Source: Acidobacteriota bacterium
GTDB taxonomy: Bacteria > Acidobacteriota > Terriglobia > Terriglobales > Acidobacteriaceae
Length of the DNA: 64,000 bases
NCBI GenBank assembly: GCA_021793405.1
Contig: JAJYSV010000012.1
Coordinates: 16,679 to 80,678 of the forward strand
Direction of reading: 5' to 3'
Below the pieces are notes generated by a model. The model searched no databases and was not told the DNA's origin. It worked only from the letters and a program-made list of their open reading frames with translations. This document shows, piece after piece, positions 19,841 to 29,328 of the stretch (the stretch's first letter is position 1; every line of letters starts with the position of its first letter). The position numbers and the translations under genes are program-made.

Positions 19841-20119
19841 TCAGGCCGCAGGCACATTGTCTTCCAAAAATTCGATCTCGGACAGCACCTGAGCCGCCTC
19901 ATTTTCCATAGCCGCTCGCTGCGCCAGGTAATCTTCTTCCGGATATTTACCGGCCCGATATTCAAAGTTCAAGTCGCGCAGGTTTTCATAGATGGTTTCT
20001 TTCCGCTCCCGCAGATACTCCAGTCGTGTCTTCTGCGTCTGTTCTTCCGTTTTCCGCTGTGGATAGAAAATATAAATCAATATGCCAATCAAGAGCGCCG
20101 CGCAGGCAACAATTGTCAT
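19841..20119 (-). CDS. Small CcmI-like membrane protein
   Basis: 92 residues: an N-terminal membrane helix (IVACAALLIGILIYIFYP) followed by a charged coiled-coil helix with LRDLNFEYRAGKYPEEDY and EFLEDN. The helix-plus-coil layout matches the N-terminal part of CcmI, but the periplasmic TPR domain of full CcmI is absent. Full CcmI presents apocytochrome c to the CcmF/CcmH heme ligase. The start overlaps the ccmH stop by four bases, which supports a shared task. The exact ortholog is uncertain, so no symbol is given. Confidence 0.75.
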   Translation of the reverse strand: MTIVACAALLIGILIYIFYPQRKTEEQTQKTRLEYLRERKETIYENLRDLNFEYRAGKYPEEDYLAQRAAMENEAAQVLSEIEFLEDNVPAA

Positions 20120-20616
20120 AGTTCCGTCTCCCTTCGGATCTTGGCCAGAATCGCGTCGGTGCGGGCATCAGCCGCCGCTTCCGGAGGCATGGCAACCGTG
20201 TGCAGTTTCCATTTACGAATCAAGAATGCAGTGCCCAGCGTGGCCAGCAACAGAAACAGTCCAGGCGTAATCCAAGCCACCAGGTCGAATCCATGTTCTG
20301 GGGGTGCTGCGAGCACGGTAGGTCCATACTTCTGTACAAAATTTTGCAGAATCAGTTGATTGCTGTCGCCGCGACCCAGATCGGCGCGCAGTTCGGCTTC
20401 TTCCTGTGTTGAGACTGTACATCCCACATGATTGCATTCCAGCAGCACCTGGTTACAGCCGCAGGTACACATCAACTGATGGCCAATCTGGTTATAACGC
20501 GCCGCGGTATCGCCTGCCCCGGCCATAAAAATAACCAGCAGACAGGCCACCGTCAGCTGGCCCCAGGTTCGCAGCAGCGAACGATCAAATATCCGCGAGG
20601 GAAGAAAACGACGCAT
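20116..20616 (-). CDS. ccmH: Cytochrome c maturation protein CcmH (Cys-rich variant)
   Basis: 166 residues: an N-terminal membrane/signal helix, a periplasmic three-helix domain, then a C-terminal membrane helix (WITPGLFLLLATLGTAFLI). The classical CcmH redox motif LRCxxC is replaced by QLMCTCGCNQVLLECNHVGC, with five cysteines in 18 residues; downstream EEAELRADL and ILQNFVQKYGPTVLAAPP keep the family pattern. CcmH reduces apocytochrome CXXCH cysteines before heme attachment in the periplasm. It lies four bases downstream of ccmF and overlaps the CcmI-like gene. Confidence 0.88.
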   Translation of the reverse strand: MRRFLPSRIFDRSLLRTWGQLTVACLLVIFMAGAGDTAARYNQIGHQLMCTCGCNQVLLECNHVGCTVSTQEEAELRADLGRGDSNQLILQNFVQKYGPTVLAAPPEHGFDLVAWITPGLFLLLATLGTAFLIRKWKLHTVAMPPEAAADARTDAILAKIRRETEL

Positions 20617-20619
20617 GCG

Positions 20620-22668
20620 CTAATCCCCAACTCCGGCAGGCAGTGCGACGCTTTCTTCCATCGGCTTTCGCGACTGTGCCGCCTGCTCCGCGCTCATGTT
20701 CGGAACCAGCGCAAGCAGCGTCCCGAGCGCCATCACCAGGACCCCAATCCAGATCCAGGCCACCAATGGGTTGATGAAGACTTTGATAATCGGTTGATTG
20801 GTGTCTGGATTGGCCCCCTCGTACACCACATACAGGTCGCGCTCCAATGTGGAGTGGTCCGCCACCATCGTCTCCGTCTGCTGGCTGGCATGGTAGAAAC
20901 GGCGCTCCGGTGCCATCTGCAGCAGAAATTTTCCGTTCTTATATACGTTCAGCAGTTCATATTCGCTGTCGTAGTTCGCGTTCGAGTCCTGCGTGTAGCT
21001 TTGGCACACCAGACGATACGGCCCAATCGTCATCGAGTCGTGGAAACCCATCTCCTGCTCGGCGGATTGGTTGAATGCCGATCCCGCTAGCCCGATGAAT
21101 ACAATGGCCACGCCAAGGTGCACCATATAACCGCCGTACCGCCGGGTGTTGCGCCGGGTTAACTGCACCAGGGAAGACAGCATATTCTTGCCCGTGTGGC
21201 GCTGGATCACACGGGACCCACGCCAGAACTCGGTGACAATCGCTGTCGTTACCAAGGCACCCAGCGAAAAGGTCATCAGAGAATACAACGTACCGATGTC
21301 CTGCCAGGGACGCATGCCGGCCGCCATGAGGATCAGGGCCGTCGCAACTCCGGCAATCACCGGCCAGAGAAAGTTGCGCCGTACGCTCTTGAACGATGTG
21401 CTGCGCCAGGCCAACACTGGCCCGATACCAGTTAACAGCAGCAGGAAAATGCCGATTGGCACGGCAACGCGGTTATAGAACGGCGGCCCTACCGTGACCT
21501 TCGATCCTTCCACATATTCCGAGATGATGGGAAACAGGGTACCCCACAGAATGGTGAAACAGGCCGCCAGCAGGACAAGATTATTGAATAGAAAACTCGA
21601 TTCGCGGGAAACCAGCGACTCGATCTTATGCTCCGACTGCAAATTGTCCCGCTGCAAAATATAGGTAAACAGGCAAACGGCGAGCACGATGACCAGAAAG
21701 GCCCAGAACCAGGTGCCGATCGATGACTCAGCAAAGGCGTGAACGGAACTGACCAGCCCGCTTCGCGTCAGCAGTGTGCCAAGAATCGACAGCATGAAGG
21801 TGGTAAAAATCAGCCATACGTTCCAGGACTTCATCATGCCGCGCTTTTCTTGCATCATCACGGAATGCAGAAATGCTGTTCCGGTCAGCCATGGCATCAG
21901 CGAGGCGTTCTCGACCGGATCCCAACCCCAGTATCCGCCCCAGCCCAGCACAGCATAGGCCCAGTGCATGCCAAGAAAGATGCCGCAGGTCAAAAACAGC
22001 CAGGTCACCATCGTCCAGCGCCTTGTGATGTGGATCCACTTCTCGCCCGGATACCGCATCATCAGAGCGCCCAGCGCAAAGGCGAACGGAACACTAAATC
22101 CCACGTAGCCCAGGTACAACATCGGCGGATGGATGACCATTTCCGGATACTGCAACAGGGGATTGAGCCCGAATCCGTCGGTTGGAATCGCTCCCTGCAC
22201 CAGGGCAAAAGGTGGCGCCGGGAAGACGATCAACAATGTAAAGAAGACCTGAACAGCGGCCAGAATCGTCGAGGCGTAGGCGGTCAGCTTGACGTCGACC
22301 CTATGCCGCACCCGCAAAACGAATCCATAGGCCGCCAGCAGCCATGCCCACAACAGTAATGAGCCTTCCTGTCCAGACCATAACGCGGCAAACTTATACG
22401 GCCATGGCAGGGCGCGATTCGAATGGTGAAGGATATACGCTACGGAGAAATCGTTGGTAAACGCGCAGTAGACCAGCGCGAAAGCCGCCGCACTGAGTGC
22501 AATAAAGCTCCCAATCCCAGCGCGACGCGCCGACTCCGCCAGGCGCTCTGGCGCCAGACTGGCCTGCGGATGAACCGCGATCTGCCGCAGGGCAATTGCG
22601 CCCACCACCAGATTGTAGGCACACAATACCAGCCCGAGAAGGATTGCGAAACTACCGAATGCAGCCAT
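20620..22668 (-). CDS. ccmF: Heme lyase subunit CcmF/NrfE family
   Basis: 682 residues with about 14-15 hydrophobic helices. The tryptophan-rich heme-handling WWD segment GWGGYWGWDPVENASLMPWL lies near residues 235-255, and the flanking HPPMLYLGY is present. A large periplasmic loop follows near the C-terminus. CcmF with CcmH ligates heme to the CXXCH motif of exported cytochromes c. It begins a run of same-strand genes (ccmF, ccmH, CcmI-like, 18383-19801). The ccmABCDE heme-delivery genes and ccmG are not in this window. Confidence 0.95.
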   Translation of the reverse strand: MAAFGSFAILLGLVLCAYNLVVGAIALRQIAVHPQASLAPERLAESARRAGIGSFIALSAAAFALVYCAFTNDFSVAYILHHSNRALPWPYKFAALWSGQEGSLLLWAWLLAAYGFVLRVRHRVDVKLTAYASTILAAVQVFFTLLIVFPAPPFALVQGAIPTDGFGLNPLLQYPEMVIHPPMLYLGYVGFSVPFAFALGALMMRYPGEKWIHITRRWTMVTWLFLTCGIFLGMHWAYAVLGWGGYWGWDPVENASLMPWLTGTAFLHSVMMQEKRGMMKSWNVWLIFTTFMLSILGTLLTRSGLVSSVHAFAESSIGTWFWAFLVIVLAVCLFTYILQRDNLQSEHKIESLVSRESSFLFNNLVLLAACFTILWGTLFPIISEYVEGSKVTVGPPFYNRVAVPIGIFLLLLTGIGPVLAWRSTSFKSVRRNFLWPVIAGVATALILMAAGMRPWQDIGTLYSLMTFSLGALVTTAIVTEFWRGSRVIQRHTGKNMLSSLVQLTRRNTRRYGGYMVHLGVAIVFIGLAGSAFNQSAEQEMGFHDSMTIGPYRLVCQSYTQDSNANYDSEYELLNVYKNGKFLLQMAPERRFYHASQQTETMVADHSTLERDLYVVYEGANPDTNQPIIKVFINPLVAWIWIGVLVMALGTLLALVPNMSAEQAAQSRKPMEESVALPAGVGD

Positions 22669-22914
22669 GGTCCTCTACTTTGGTTCCCGTCAGATTGCAG
22701 CAGAGCGAACAGGCGATCCCGGTCTGCGCGTTGAAAGTTGCCATCCGGCGAGACAGAAAAACCCTATTCCCTTTGCATCTCTTTAGCTTAAAGTTTAGGA
22801 GATTCTGCCGCGCCGATACAGTGACCCCCATCACAATCATACAGATTCGAGCGGTCCCATGATTTCTGGCCCCCAGCCAAAAACCACCCACGATTGGATA
22901 TCGGGAGCGCGTTC

Positions 22915-23835
22915 TCAGATAAGATGTCCGCGAACGCCCAGCACGGGGCAGTTCGCCCCCCGGATGATATGGGAAAGCGTGGACCACGGCGAGTGGTCCG
23001 CGAGCGTCGATTTTTCGCGAACCCCTACAATGATCAAATCCGCGGATTCAGATTCTGCAACCCGCAAAACCTCCTCGCTGGCGTTCCCCGCTTCCACGCG
23101 TATCTTCGGCTGACACCAAAGTTCGGCATCCGCAGGCAAAAGTTGTCGCAATGCACTGGCCAGGCGGTTCTCAAGGATTTCTGGCGAAACCTCATCAACT
23201 TTCAGTCCCGGCTTTCTTACATGGAGCAATGTCAGACGGGCATTCATTTCTTCCGCGATGGAAGATGCGTACTGAGCCGGCCGGAATGCCCCAATCTCAA
23301 GGTCCGTCGCGAAAACGACGGATTGAATGGAAGCAAGGTTTTTCTGGCAATGCGGGCCCAAAACCAGCACCGGACAAGGGACTCTTCGAAGAACACTCTC
23401 TGCGACCGACCCGAACGCCAGCTTTTCCAATCCATGAGCGCCGTGGGAACCAACCACAATCAGATCGATAGCCTGTGCCCGTGCAACCTCGTCAATCAGA
23501 TCCGTCGGCTCGGCGAACTCTACAATTATCTGGTAATGAATCGATCCCATCTTCACTTGCGACACGATGTCATCCACCTGCGCCCGAGCCGAATCCAAAT
23601 CGACATCCAGTAAATCTGGCGTTGTGCCTGGGCCGTAGAGTACAGGCGGCACTGCATGGACCAGGAAAAGAATGCTTCCGAAGTTCTCTGCGAGCGACAC
23701 GGCGGCATTCAATGGTGGAACCATAGGCCCTGAAAAATCCATGCCGATTAGAATCTTGCGGAATTTCGCCTTGCAAGTTCCCAGATGCACATCATCACCG
23801 ATCGAGGGAGCGGCTGTTTCAGGAATCTTATCCAT
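22915..23835 (-). CDS. Tandem universal stress protein (two UspA domains)
   Basis: 306 residues when started at the ATG at 23835, which has GGAGGG four bases upstream; an in-frame ATG at 23901 would add 22 residues but has no such signal. Two UspA folds are visible: the first from FRKILIGMDFSGPM, ending with an ATP-binding G-x2-G-x9-GS pattern in GSHGAHGLEKLAFGS; the second from SIQSVVFATDLEIG, which lacks the full motif (ending GVREKSTLADHSPWS). Such proteins help survival under starvation or oxidative stress, with no defined reaction. It is 246 bases upstream of ccmF on the same strand and probably separately transcribed. Confidence 0.9.
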   Translation of the reverse strand: MDKIPETAAPSIGDDVHLGTCKAKFRKILIGMDFSGPMVPPLNAAVSLAENFGSILFLVHAVPPVLYGPGTTPDLLDVDLDSARAQVDDIVSQVKMGSIHYQIIVEFAEPTDLIDEVARAQAIDLIVVGSHGAHGLEKLAFGSVAESVLRRVPCPVLVLGPHCQKNLASIQSVVFATDLEIGAFRPAQYASSIAEEMNARLTLLHVRKPGLKVDEVSPEILENRLASALRQLLPADAELWCQPKIRVEAGNASEEVLRVAESESADLIIVGVREKSTLADHSPWSTLSHIIRGANCPVLGVRGHLI

Positions 23836-24340
23836 AATTCCCTCCGCTAAATCGCCTATCTCTATACATACACCCAGGCAAGAGATGGCTTTAATTTCCA
23901 CTTGGAGCCTAGCGCAAAGACGGGACGACTTCAGTGATTCGCGTCACATCTTAAACTGCGATGGGTCACTAACTCGAATGGAATGGACGGGCAAGCTCGA
24001 GTTGTACATCTTCATGCTTCGAATCGACGTTTCCGCCCCGGGTTCGGGTTGCTGGCAACAATAGCGAGCGCGTCGACGTTCGCGTACTGCAGTGATCTAT
24101 CGCTTTGCCTCCCAACTTACTGTGTACGCCGGCCAACGGGGCGATGTATTCATTCAGGGAGACAAGAACCGATGAGACATTGACGGCTACCCTCCTCACC
24201 AACTACAACAAGATGGTTTCATCGGTGTTTTCTATGGATAGAACTGCGAGTCGTTCTCGAGGTGGCGCCGTCCGGAGGTCTCCGGCTATCTTTTCCAAAC
24301 CTGCTTTGCTGGCTACTTCCGATACAGCGCTAACCGCCCT
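23836..24340. other. 505-base region without a recognisable gene
   Basis: Short open frames on both strands show no family resemblance, signal sequence or credible ribosome binding site. Its 5' part must carry the promoter of the stress-protein gene. The 3' part runs into the decayed CHAD fragment, so some of it may be further pseudogene. Confidence 0.5.
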
Positions 24341-24600
24341 GGCGAAGGTCTTGCGCGCTTCACTGCAGAAATAGTCGGCAATCTCGAAGTCGCAGATCAA
24401 GGAACACCTCCCAAGACTGTGCACCGGCTTAGGGTGGCAGTTGACCGGATGCGCGTGCTTCTTTCAGACTTTCACAAGACTATAGATGACAAAGAACGGC
24501 TTTTCTGTCCGGCGAATTGAAATGGTTTCGACAACAGCTCGGCACCGGAGAACTCGCCGCACATGTTCCAGGCCGCGCACGGAAATTGGAGAAGTGCTCT
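24341..24600 (+). pseudogene. Remnant of a CHAD-domain protein
   Basis: One frame reads GEGLARFTAEIVGNL, then KTVHRLRVAVDRMRVLL and SDFHKTIDDKERLF before a stop. A second frame, shifted at about 24500, continues with GELKWFRQQLG. The order 'H-x-x-R-V-A-x-x-R-x-R-x-L-L' followed by 'L-x-W-x-x-x-x-L-G' is the helical pattern of CHAD domains, which bind polyphosphate. The start, the rest of the domain and a stable frame are missing, so it looks non-functional. Identification rests on short motif stretches. Confidence 0.45.
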
Positions 24601-24735
24601 AGACTGGAGACATATGCTAGGCGTTAATTGTCCTGTGCTGCAGTCCGCCGCCATTTCGCTGAGCTTTGTCTCGCAGTCGTTGGACATGGAAGAGATTCCT
24701 CCCGCAAGTATTACGATTGGAGTCCGGCTCCTTTC

Positions 24736-25983
24736 GTGAAAAACATTCAACCCTCTACCCCCACTTCACTTCCCAAGCGATGGCAACTTTTCCTCGCTGT
24801 CATGGGTCCTGGAATCGTCGTCATGCTTGCCGATACCGATGTGGGCAGCATCATCACTGCGGCTCAGAGCGGTGCCCAGTGGGGGTATCATTTGCTCCTG
24901 CTCCAGTTCCTTCTGATGCCGGTTCTTTTCGTGGTGCAAGACCTCACCGTCAGATTGGGTATCTTCACTGGCAAAGGCCATGGTGAACTCATCCGGGAGA
25001 CTTTTGGCGCCGGTTGGGCTTGGGTTTCAGTGGTTGGCCTGGCCGTAGCCACCATTGGTGCTCTACTCACTGAGTTTTCCGGAGTGGCAGCCGTCGGCCA
25101 GCTTTTCGGTGTGCCGCGGGGGATCAGCCTCGCGTTGGCGGTCGCTTTTCTGTTATTTGTGGTCTGGACTGGGTCGTACCGTCGCGTCGAGCGAGTGGCC
25201 ATTGCTCTCGGGCTTTTTGAGTTTGCCTTTTTCTGGGTCGCACTTGCCGCCCACCCCCGCGGTCACGACTTGATGACAGGTCTGCTTCATGCTCCGCTGT
25301 CTTCCCCGACATATCTATATCTAGTCTCGGCCAATATCGGAGCGGTTATCATGCCGTGGATGATCTTCTATCAGCAGTCAGCGATCGCGGACAAGGGGCT
25401 ACGCCGCGAACACTATCGCGATGCGCGCTGGGACACGGCCGTCGGCGCAGTCGTTACCCAGTTGGTGATGGCCGCCGTACTGGTGTCCACCGCTGCCACC
25501 ATCGGCAAGGTGAACCCCAACGCAAGCCTCAACACCATTGGCCACATTACCCACGCATTGACGCCCTTTATGGGTTTGGCCATGGGGCGATTGCTCTTTA
25601 GCCTTGGCGTCCTAGGAGCCGCCATGATTTCCTCTGTGGTAGTTTCGCTCGCCGCTGCATGGGGGTTTGGCGAAGTGACGGGGTTTAAACACTCTCTTGA
25701 GCACAATCCGCTGGAAGCCCCTTGGTTTTACGTGGTCTTCACTGTGGGCGTCCTCGCGGGTGCCGTCATGGTGGCAGCCATTCCCGATCTTGTGGCCCTC
25801 ACCATATGGGTCGAGGTGATGAACGCCTTCCTTCTCCCCATGGTCCTTGGTTTCCTTGTGGTCCTGGCTATGAAAGCGCTGCCGCCTGGGCACCGGCTGT
25901 CCGGTACGTATCGTTGGATTGTGATCGGCGTCACCGTTCTCACTTCGGGCCTGGCCCTCTACGCCGGCCTGCGCGGCATGTAA
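24736..25983 (+). CDS. Nramp-family divalent cation transporter with altered metal-site motifs
   Basis: 415 residues from the GTG at 24736; the frame is open upstream to a TTG at 24628, but those extra 36 residues are not membrane-like. About 11 hydrophobic helices. TM1 reads GPGIVVMLADTDVGSIITAAQSGAQWGY: the canonical DPGN becomes D35-V-G-S38, keeping the metal-binding Asp but changing Asn to Ser. TM6 reads IGAVIMPWM (Met206) where canonical Nramps have MPH. The metal-ligating Met is retained. Canonical members import Mn2+ or Fe2+ with protons; divergent relatives move Mg2+ or other ions. Substrate is therefore uncertain. It stands alone between the CHAD remnant and the cyclase gene. Confidence 0.82.
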   Translation: MKNIQPSTPTSLPKRWQLFLAVMGPGIVVMLADTDVGSIITAAQSGAQWGYHLLLLQFLLMPVLFVVQDLTVRLGIFTGKGHGELIRETFGAGWAWVSVVGLAVATIGALLTEFSGVAAVGQLFGVPRGISLALAVAFLLFVVWTGSYRRVERVAIALGLFEFAFFWVALAAHPRGHDLMTGLLHAPLSSPTYLYLVSANIGAVIMPWMIFYQQSAIADKGLRREHYRDARWDTAVGAVVTQLVMAAVLVSTAATIGKVNPNASLNTIGHITHALTPFMGLAMGRLLFSLGVLGAAMISSVVVSLAAAWGFGEVTGFKHSLEHNPLEAPWFYVVFTVGVLAGAVMVAAIPDLVALTIWVEVMNAFLLPMVLGFLVVLAMKALPPGHRLSGTYRWIVIGVTVLTSGLALYAGLRGM

Positions 25984-26170
25984 CGCTTCAGGGGCTGAGT
26001 CTGACTTCTCCCTCGCTCCCGTTGTCCCAAGTCGCGGAAGAAGTCCCATAGCCGCCGAAGATTGTCGCGGCTGGGGCCAGAATGGATATTTCCTGAAAAT
26101 ATTTGCTCGGACAAGGGCGATAGGGCCCTATCATGTAGCGAAATAAGTTCTGCATATCAAAGGTCTAGCT

Positions 26171-27487
26171 ATGCTGCACTATCCCGCTTTGCCATATCTG
26201 ATTGCGTTCGCCGCGCTGATGTTTGTCTTCCGCTCGATGCTGCGCCATCATGCTGGAGAGCGCTTGGATTCATGGCTGCTGGGCTGGACTTTCCTCTTTC
26301 TGCACTTCGCTGCGCAACTGCTGAATATAAGCGGCGGTGTTTGGGGGATGGGGATTGCGACGGTCTCTCTGCTTAGCTTAGATCTGGCTGGAATAGCCTT
26401 CATCCGGGCTTCTTCTCGCTTTGATCTTCTGGCCGCGCGATCGACGCTCCTGGCAACCTGGGCAGTAGCCTTGATGGCATACAGCACGCTTGCAATCTGG
26501 GGCGTCGAACGTGTCCTGCCCTACTACATCGCTGTCGCCGTGATGGCTACAAGTATCACTGCGCTGAATTATCGCATGAGGGCCAGGTGTTCCGCCGGAG
26601 ACAACGTTTTCAGCTTTATGATCGGCCTCGCGTTGCCGGTGTTGCTGGGCGGCCTTATTCCGCGAGATCAGATGGGCTATGGAATCAACGCGACGATTTC
26701 CTGGCTGTATCTAGTTGCGGGTATCCGATATTGGCAGCGTTTCGAGCAGAAGAGTACGGGCGTTCTGACGGCGGTTCTTGGATTTTTGGTTGCCGCTGCG
26801 ACTTTTCCGGTCGGCTTGTTGATTGAGCAAATGTACCTGCCACACCTGAAACTCGATACCGCCGTGCGAAACATTCCAAAACTGATCATTGCCGTCGGTG
26901 TCTTGCTGACGTTCTTGGAAGAGGAGATCGGGCGGACGGAACATATGGCTCTCCACGATGTGCTAACTGGACTGCCAAACCGGCGTCTGCTGGAGGATCG
27001 CCTGGAAAACATGCTGGAGCGCGCGGAACGAAACCAACTCCGAGCGGCAGTATTGATGGTGGATCTGGATGGATTTAAACAAATCAATGATGCCTATGGA
27101 CATGCCGTTGGAGATGAGTTCTTGCGAGAAGCCGCATTGCGCCTGGGCTCTGTCGTTCGGAAAGCCGACACGCTTGCACGCACTGGCGGCGACGAATTCA
27201 CGGTTCTGGTTTCCGATATCGCGCAGCCAAACGGTGCGGAAATCTTGGCGCAGAAGCTACAACAGGTACTCGATCAACCCATTCCTGTGCGAGACCTGAA
27301 GTTGCGTGTTTCCGGCAGCATCGGCGTAGCTCTATATCCAGATGACGGCAAGACGGCAAACGAGTTATGCGCCGTCGCGGATGCCGATATGTATCAGGCC
27401 AAACGGCACACCAAGACACCATCCGAATCGCCGTCCATAAGCACAAGCTCAGTTTTGCTCCCCGCGGCTAAGAGTCGTCGGGTATAG
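26171..27487 (+). CDS. Membrane-bound diguanylate cyclase
   Basis: 438 residues. The N-terminal 250 residues are hydrophobic with about eight predicted helices and resemble no named sensor domain. A GGDEF domain follows: HDVLTGLPNRRLLEDRL, the metal-binding MVDLDGFKQIND, the active GGDEF at 339-343 and a complete inhibitory I-site RKAD at 330-333, five residues upstream. It should make c-di-GMP from two GTP and be product-inhibited. It is convergent with the sulfatase gene (30-base gap). No phosphodiesterase is nearby. The signal sensed is unknown. Confidence 0.93.
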   Translation: MLHYPALPYLIAFAALMFVFRSMLRHHAGERLDSWLLGWTFLFLHFAAQLLNISGGVWGMGIATVSLLSLDLAGIAFIRASSRFDLLAARSTLLATWAVALMAYSTLAIWGVERVLPYYIAVAVMATSITALNYRMRARCSAGDNVFSFMIGLALPVLLGGLIPRDQMGYGINATISWLYLVAGIRYWQRFEQKSTGVLTAVLGFLVAAATFPVGLLIEQMYLPHLKLDTAVRNIPKLIIAVGVLLTFLEEEIGRTEHMALHDVLTGLPNRRLLEDRLENMLERAERNQLRAAVLMVDLDGFKQINDAYGHAVGDEFLREAALRLGSVVRKADTLARTGGDEFTVLVSDIAQPNGAEILAQKLQQVLDQPIPVRDLKLRVSGSIGVALYPDDGKTANELCAVADADMYQAKRHTKTPSESPSISTSSVLLPAAKSRRV

Positions 27488-27516
27488 CTGGATTTAGACT
27501 GACCATGCCCATCGGA

Positions 27517-29116
27517 TCAGTCGTAACTGCGTGTGGGCCACAGCTTCACTGGGCTTCCAGTCGTGTCCTTGTATTTGTCGCGCAGCCCTTTGAGTTGAGC
27601 GACGAGATCTTCCGCGATCGACTGATAGGCAGGATGGACTTTGTATCCCGACCATTCGAAAAGGTTTTCCATCTCGTCCGGATCCTTTTCCAGGTCGAAC
27701 AATTCCCACTCATTCATCGTGTAATAACTGATCAATTTGTAGCGACTGGTACGAATTCCATAGTGCGGGAAGACCCAGTGAGGAGGCGCGAATTCGTAGT
27801 AGTGGTAATACATGGAGGTCTGCCAATCCGCTGGAGCGCTGCCTCGGAACAAAGGCACTAGACTCCGGCCCTGCATGTCCTCTGGAACAGGCAGGCCCGC
27901 CAGATCCAGTGCCGTTGGTGCATTGTCGATGTTCACCACCCAATCCTTACTCACGCTGCCAGGCTTGATATGACCCGGATACCGAATCATCCAGGGAACT
28001 CGAAGCGCCTGCTCGTACATGAAGCGCTTATCGAACCAGCCGTGGTCGCCGAGAAAGAATCCATGGTCCGTCGTGTAGATAACGATCGTATTTTCCGCGA
28101 GTCCGCTTTTGTCCAGGTAATCCAGCAGTCGCCCCATATTGTCATCCTGGGAACGCAGCGTTTCCAGGAAATGCTCCATGAATTTCTGATAGTTCCACTG
28201 TTTGCGCTGACGTTCTGTCAGGTCTGCCGGAGGATTGAAGTCCGGCATATCCGCGATCCGCATCCGGGCCTCTCTCGCCGCCGAAGCCCGCATGGAATAG
28301 TCGTCATAAAACGTGGCCGGCTCCGTAATGCGTGTGTTGTCGTAGATGTGCTCGTATTTGTGAGGAGGATCAAATGGACGGTGGTCGTTGAAGAATTGCA
28401 TCATCATGAAGAACGGCTGTTTGAATTGCTGTATCCCCTCGATCGCAAAATCGGTCATGTTGTCAGTGATGTATCCGGGATAGCTTTTCTCATGAATTTC
28501 ATTGCTGCCTAAACTGGTATTTCGCAAATAGCCGTTCGGGTTGTAATACGGTGCCTCCGGCACCGTGCTTGAATACGAAATAATCGAACCCTGTCTCCCC
28601 GGGATTGGCTGGCAAGTGCCACTTGCCCACCATCCCCGTCTGATACCCGTGGGCTTTGAAGATTTTCGCTACTGTCTCCTGAGAAGCGTCGAAAGTCGGG
28701 TGAGTCATACCACCCGTGGTAGCCCCCGGATTGGAAATCATTCCATTCAGATGGTCGTATTTCCCCGTAAGAAGCGTGGCCCTGCTGGGCGCACATAATG
28801 CATTCGTGCAAAAGCTGTTATCGAACCGCATTCCTTCATTGGCAATCCTGTCGATGTGCGGCGTCTTTATCAACTCGCTTCCATAGCAACTCAGCGCCTT
28901 GAGCGGAACACCCTCTCCGGTAATCCACAAAATATTGGGCCTTCCTGAGGGACGACTCCCGGCACCGCTCTTCAGCACATGCGCTGGGGTGGTCGTCCCT
29001 TGCGCTGAACCCGCCTGAGCCGACAGAAATGTTGGGGCGAACGCCGAACCCAATGCAGCGCCCCCTAGTCTTGCCAAAGCTTCTCTGCGACTGATCGAAT
29101 CTTTCCTGTCGCTCAT
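27517..29116 (-). pseudogene. Frameshifted Tat-exported arylsulfatase-type sulfatase
   Basis: Two overlapping frames together make one type I sulfatase of about 530 residues. The 5' part (29116 to about 28550) has a Tat-like signal (ISRREALARLGGAALG), NILWITGEG, and the formylglycine site C108-A-P-S-R in NALCAPSRATLLTGKY, then MVGKWHLP. The 3' part (28563-27517) continues with PYYNPNGYLRN, YTTDHGFFLGDHGW and the C-terminal YELFDLEKDPDEMENL. The break falls at about 28548-28563, where one surplus base would restore the family pattern HGAGGT-YYNPNGY. Either a real inactivating indel or an assembly error. If repaired it would hydrolyse sulfate esters in the periplasm after activation by a formylglycine-generating enzyme such as that at 57792. 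Confidence 0.85.
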
Positions 29117-29328
29117 TATTTACTCCTCTTTCTGGTGTAGGTTCATTCCTGCACGCCTGCGCTGTACATCAAGATAATAATGGTGGCTAGCTGCATCCAT
29201 CAAAGGACCTCGATTCGCGAAACGTCCATGCTTTCCATCCATTAGGGAGTGCTCCAGTCCCGAAGAGCCGGACAGGAGGCTCGTCAACAGATAAGGGTGG
29301 TCATAACCGAACGAGCACGGCTTGCTTT

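Noticed and set aside
24628..24735. TTG-started extension of the Nramp-like frame
   Set aside because: The extra 36 residues are not hydrophobic or family-like; the GTG at 24736 precedes the family start more closely. Not proven.
24601..24735. Metal-sensing riboswitch (for example yybP-ykoY) upstream of the Nramp-like gene
   Set aside because: No conserved core or paired-stem pattern was recognised.
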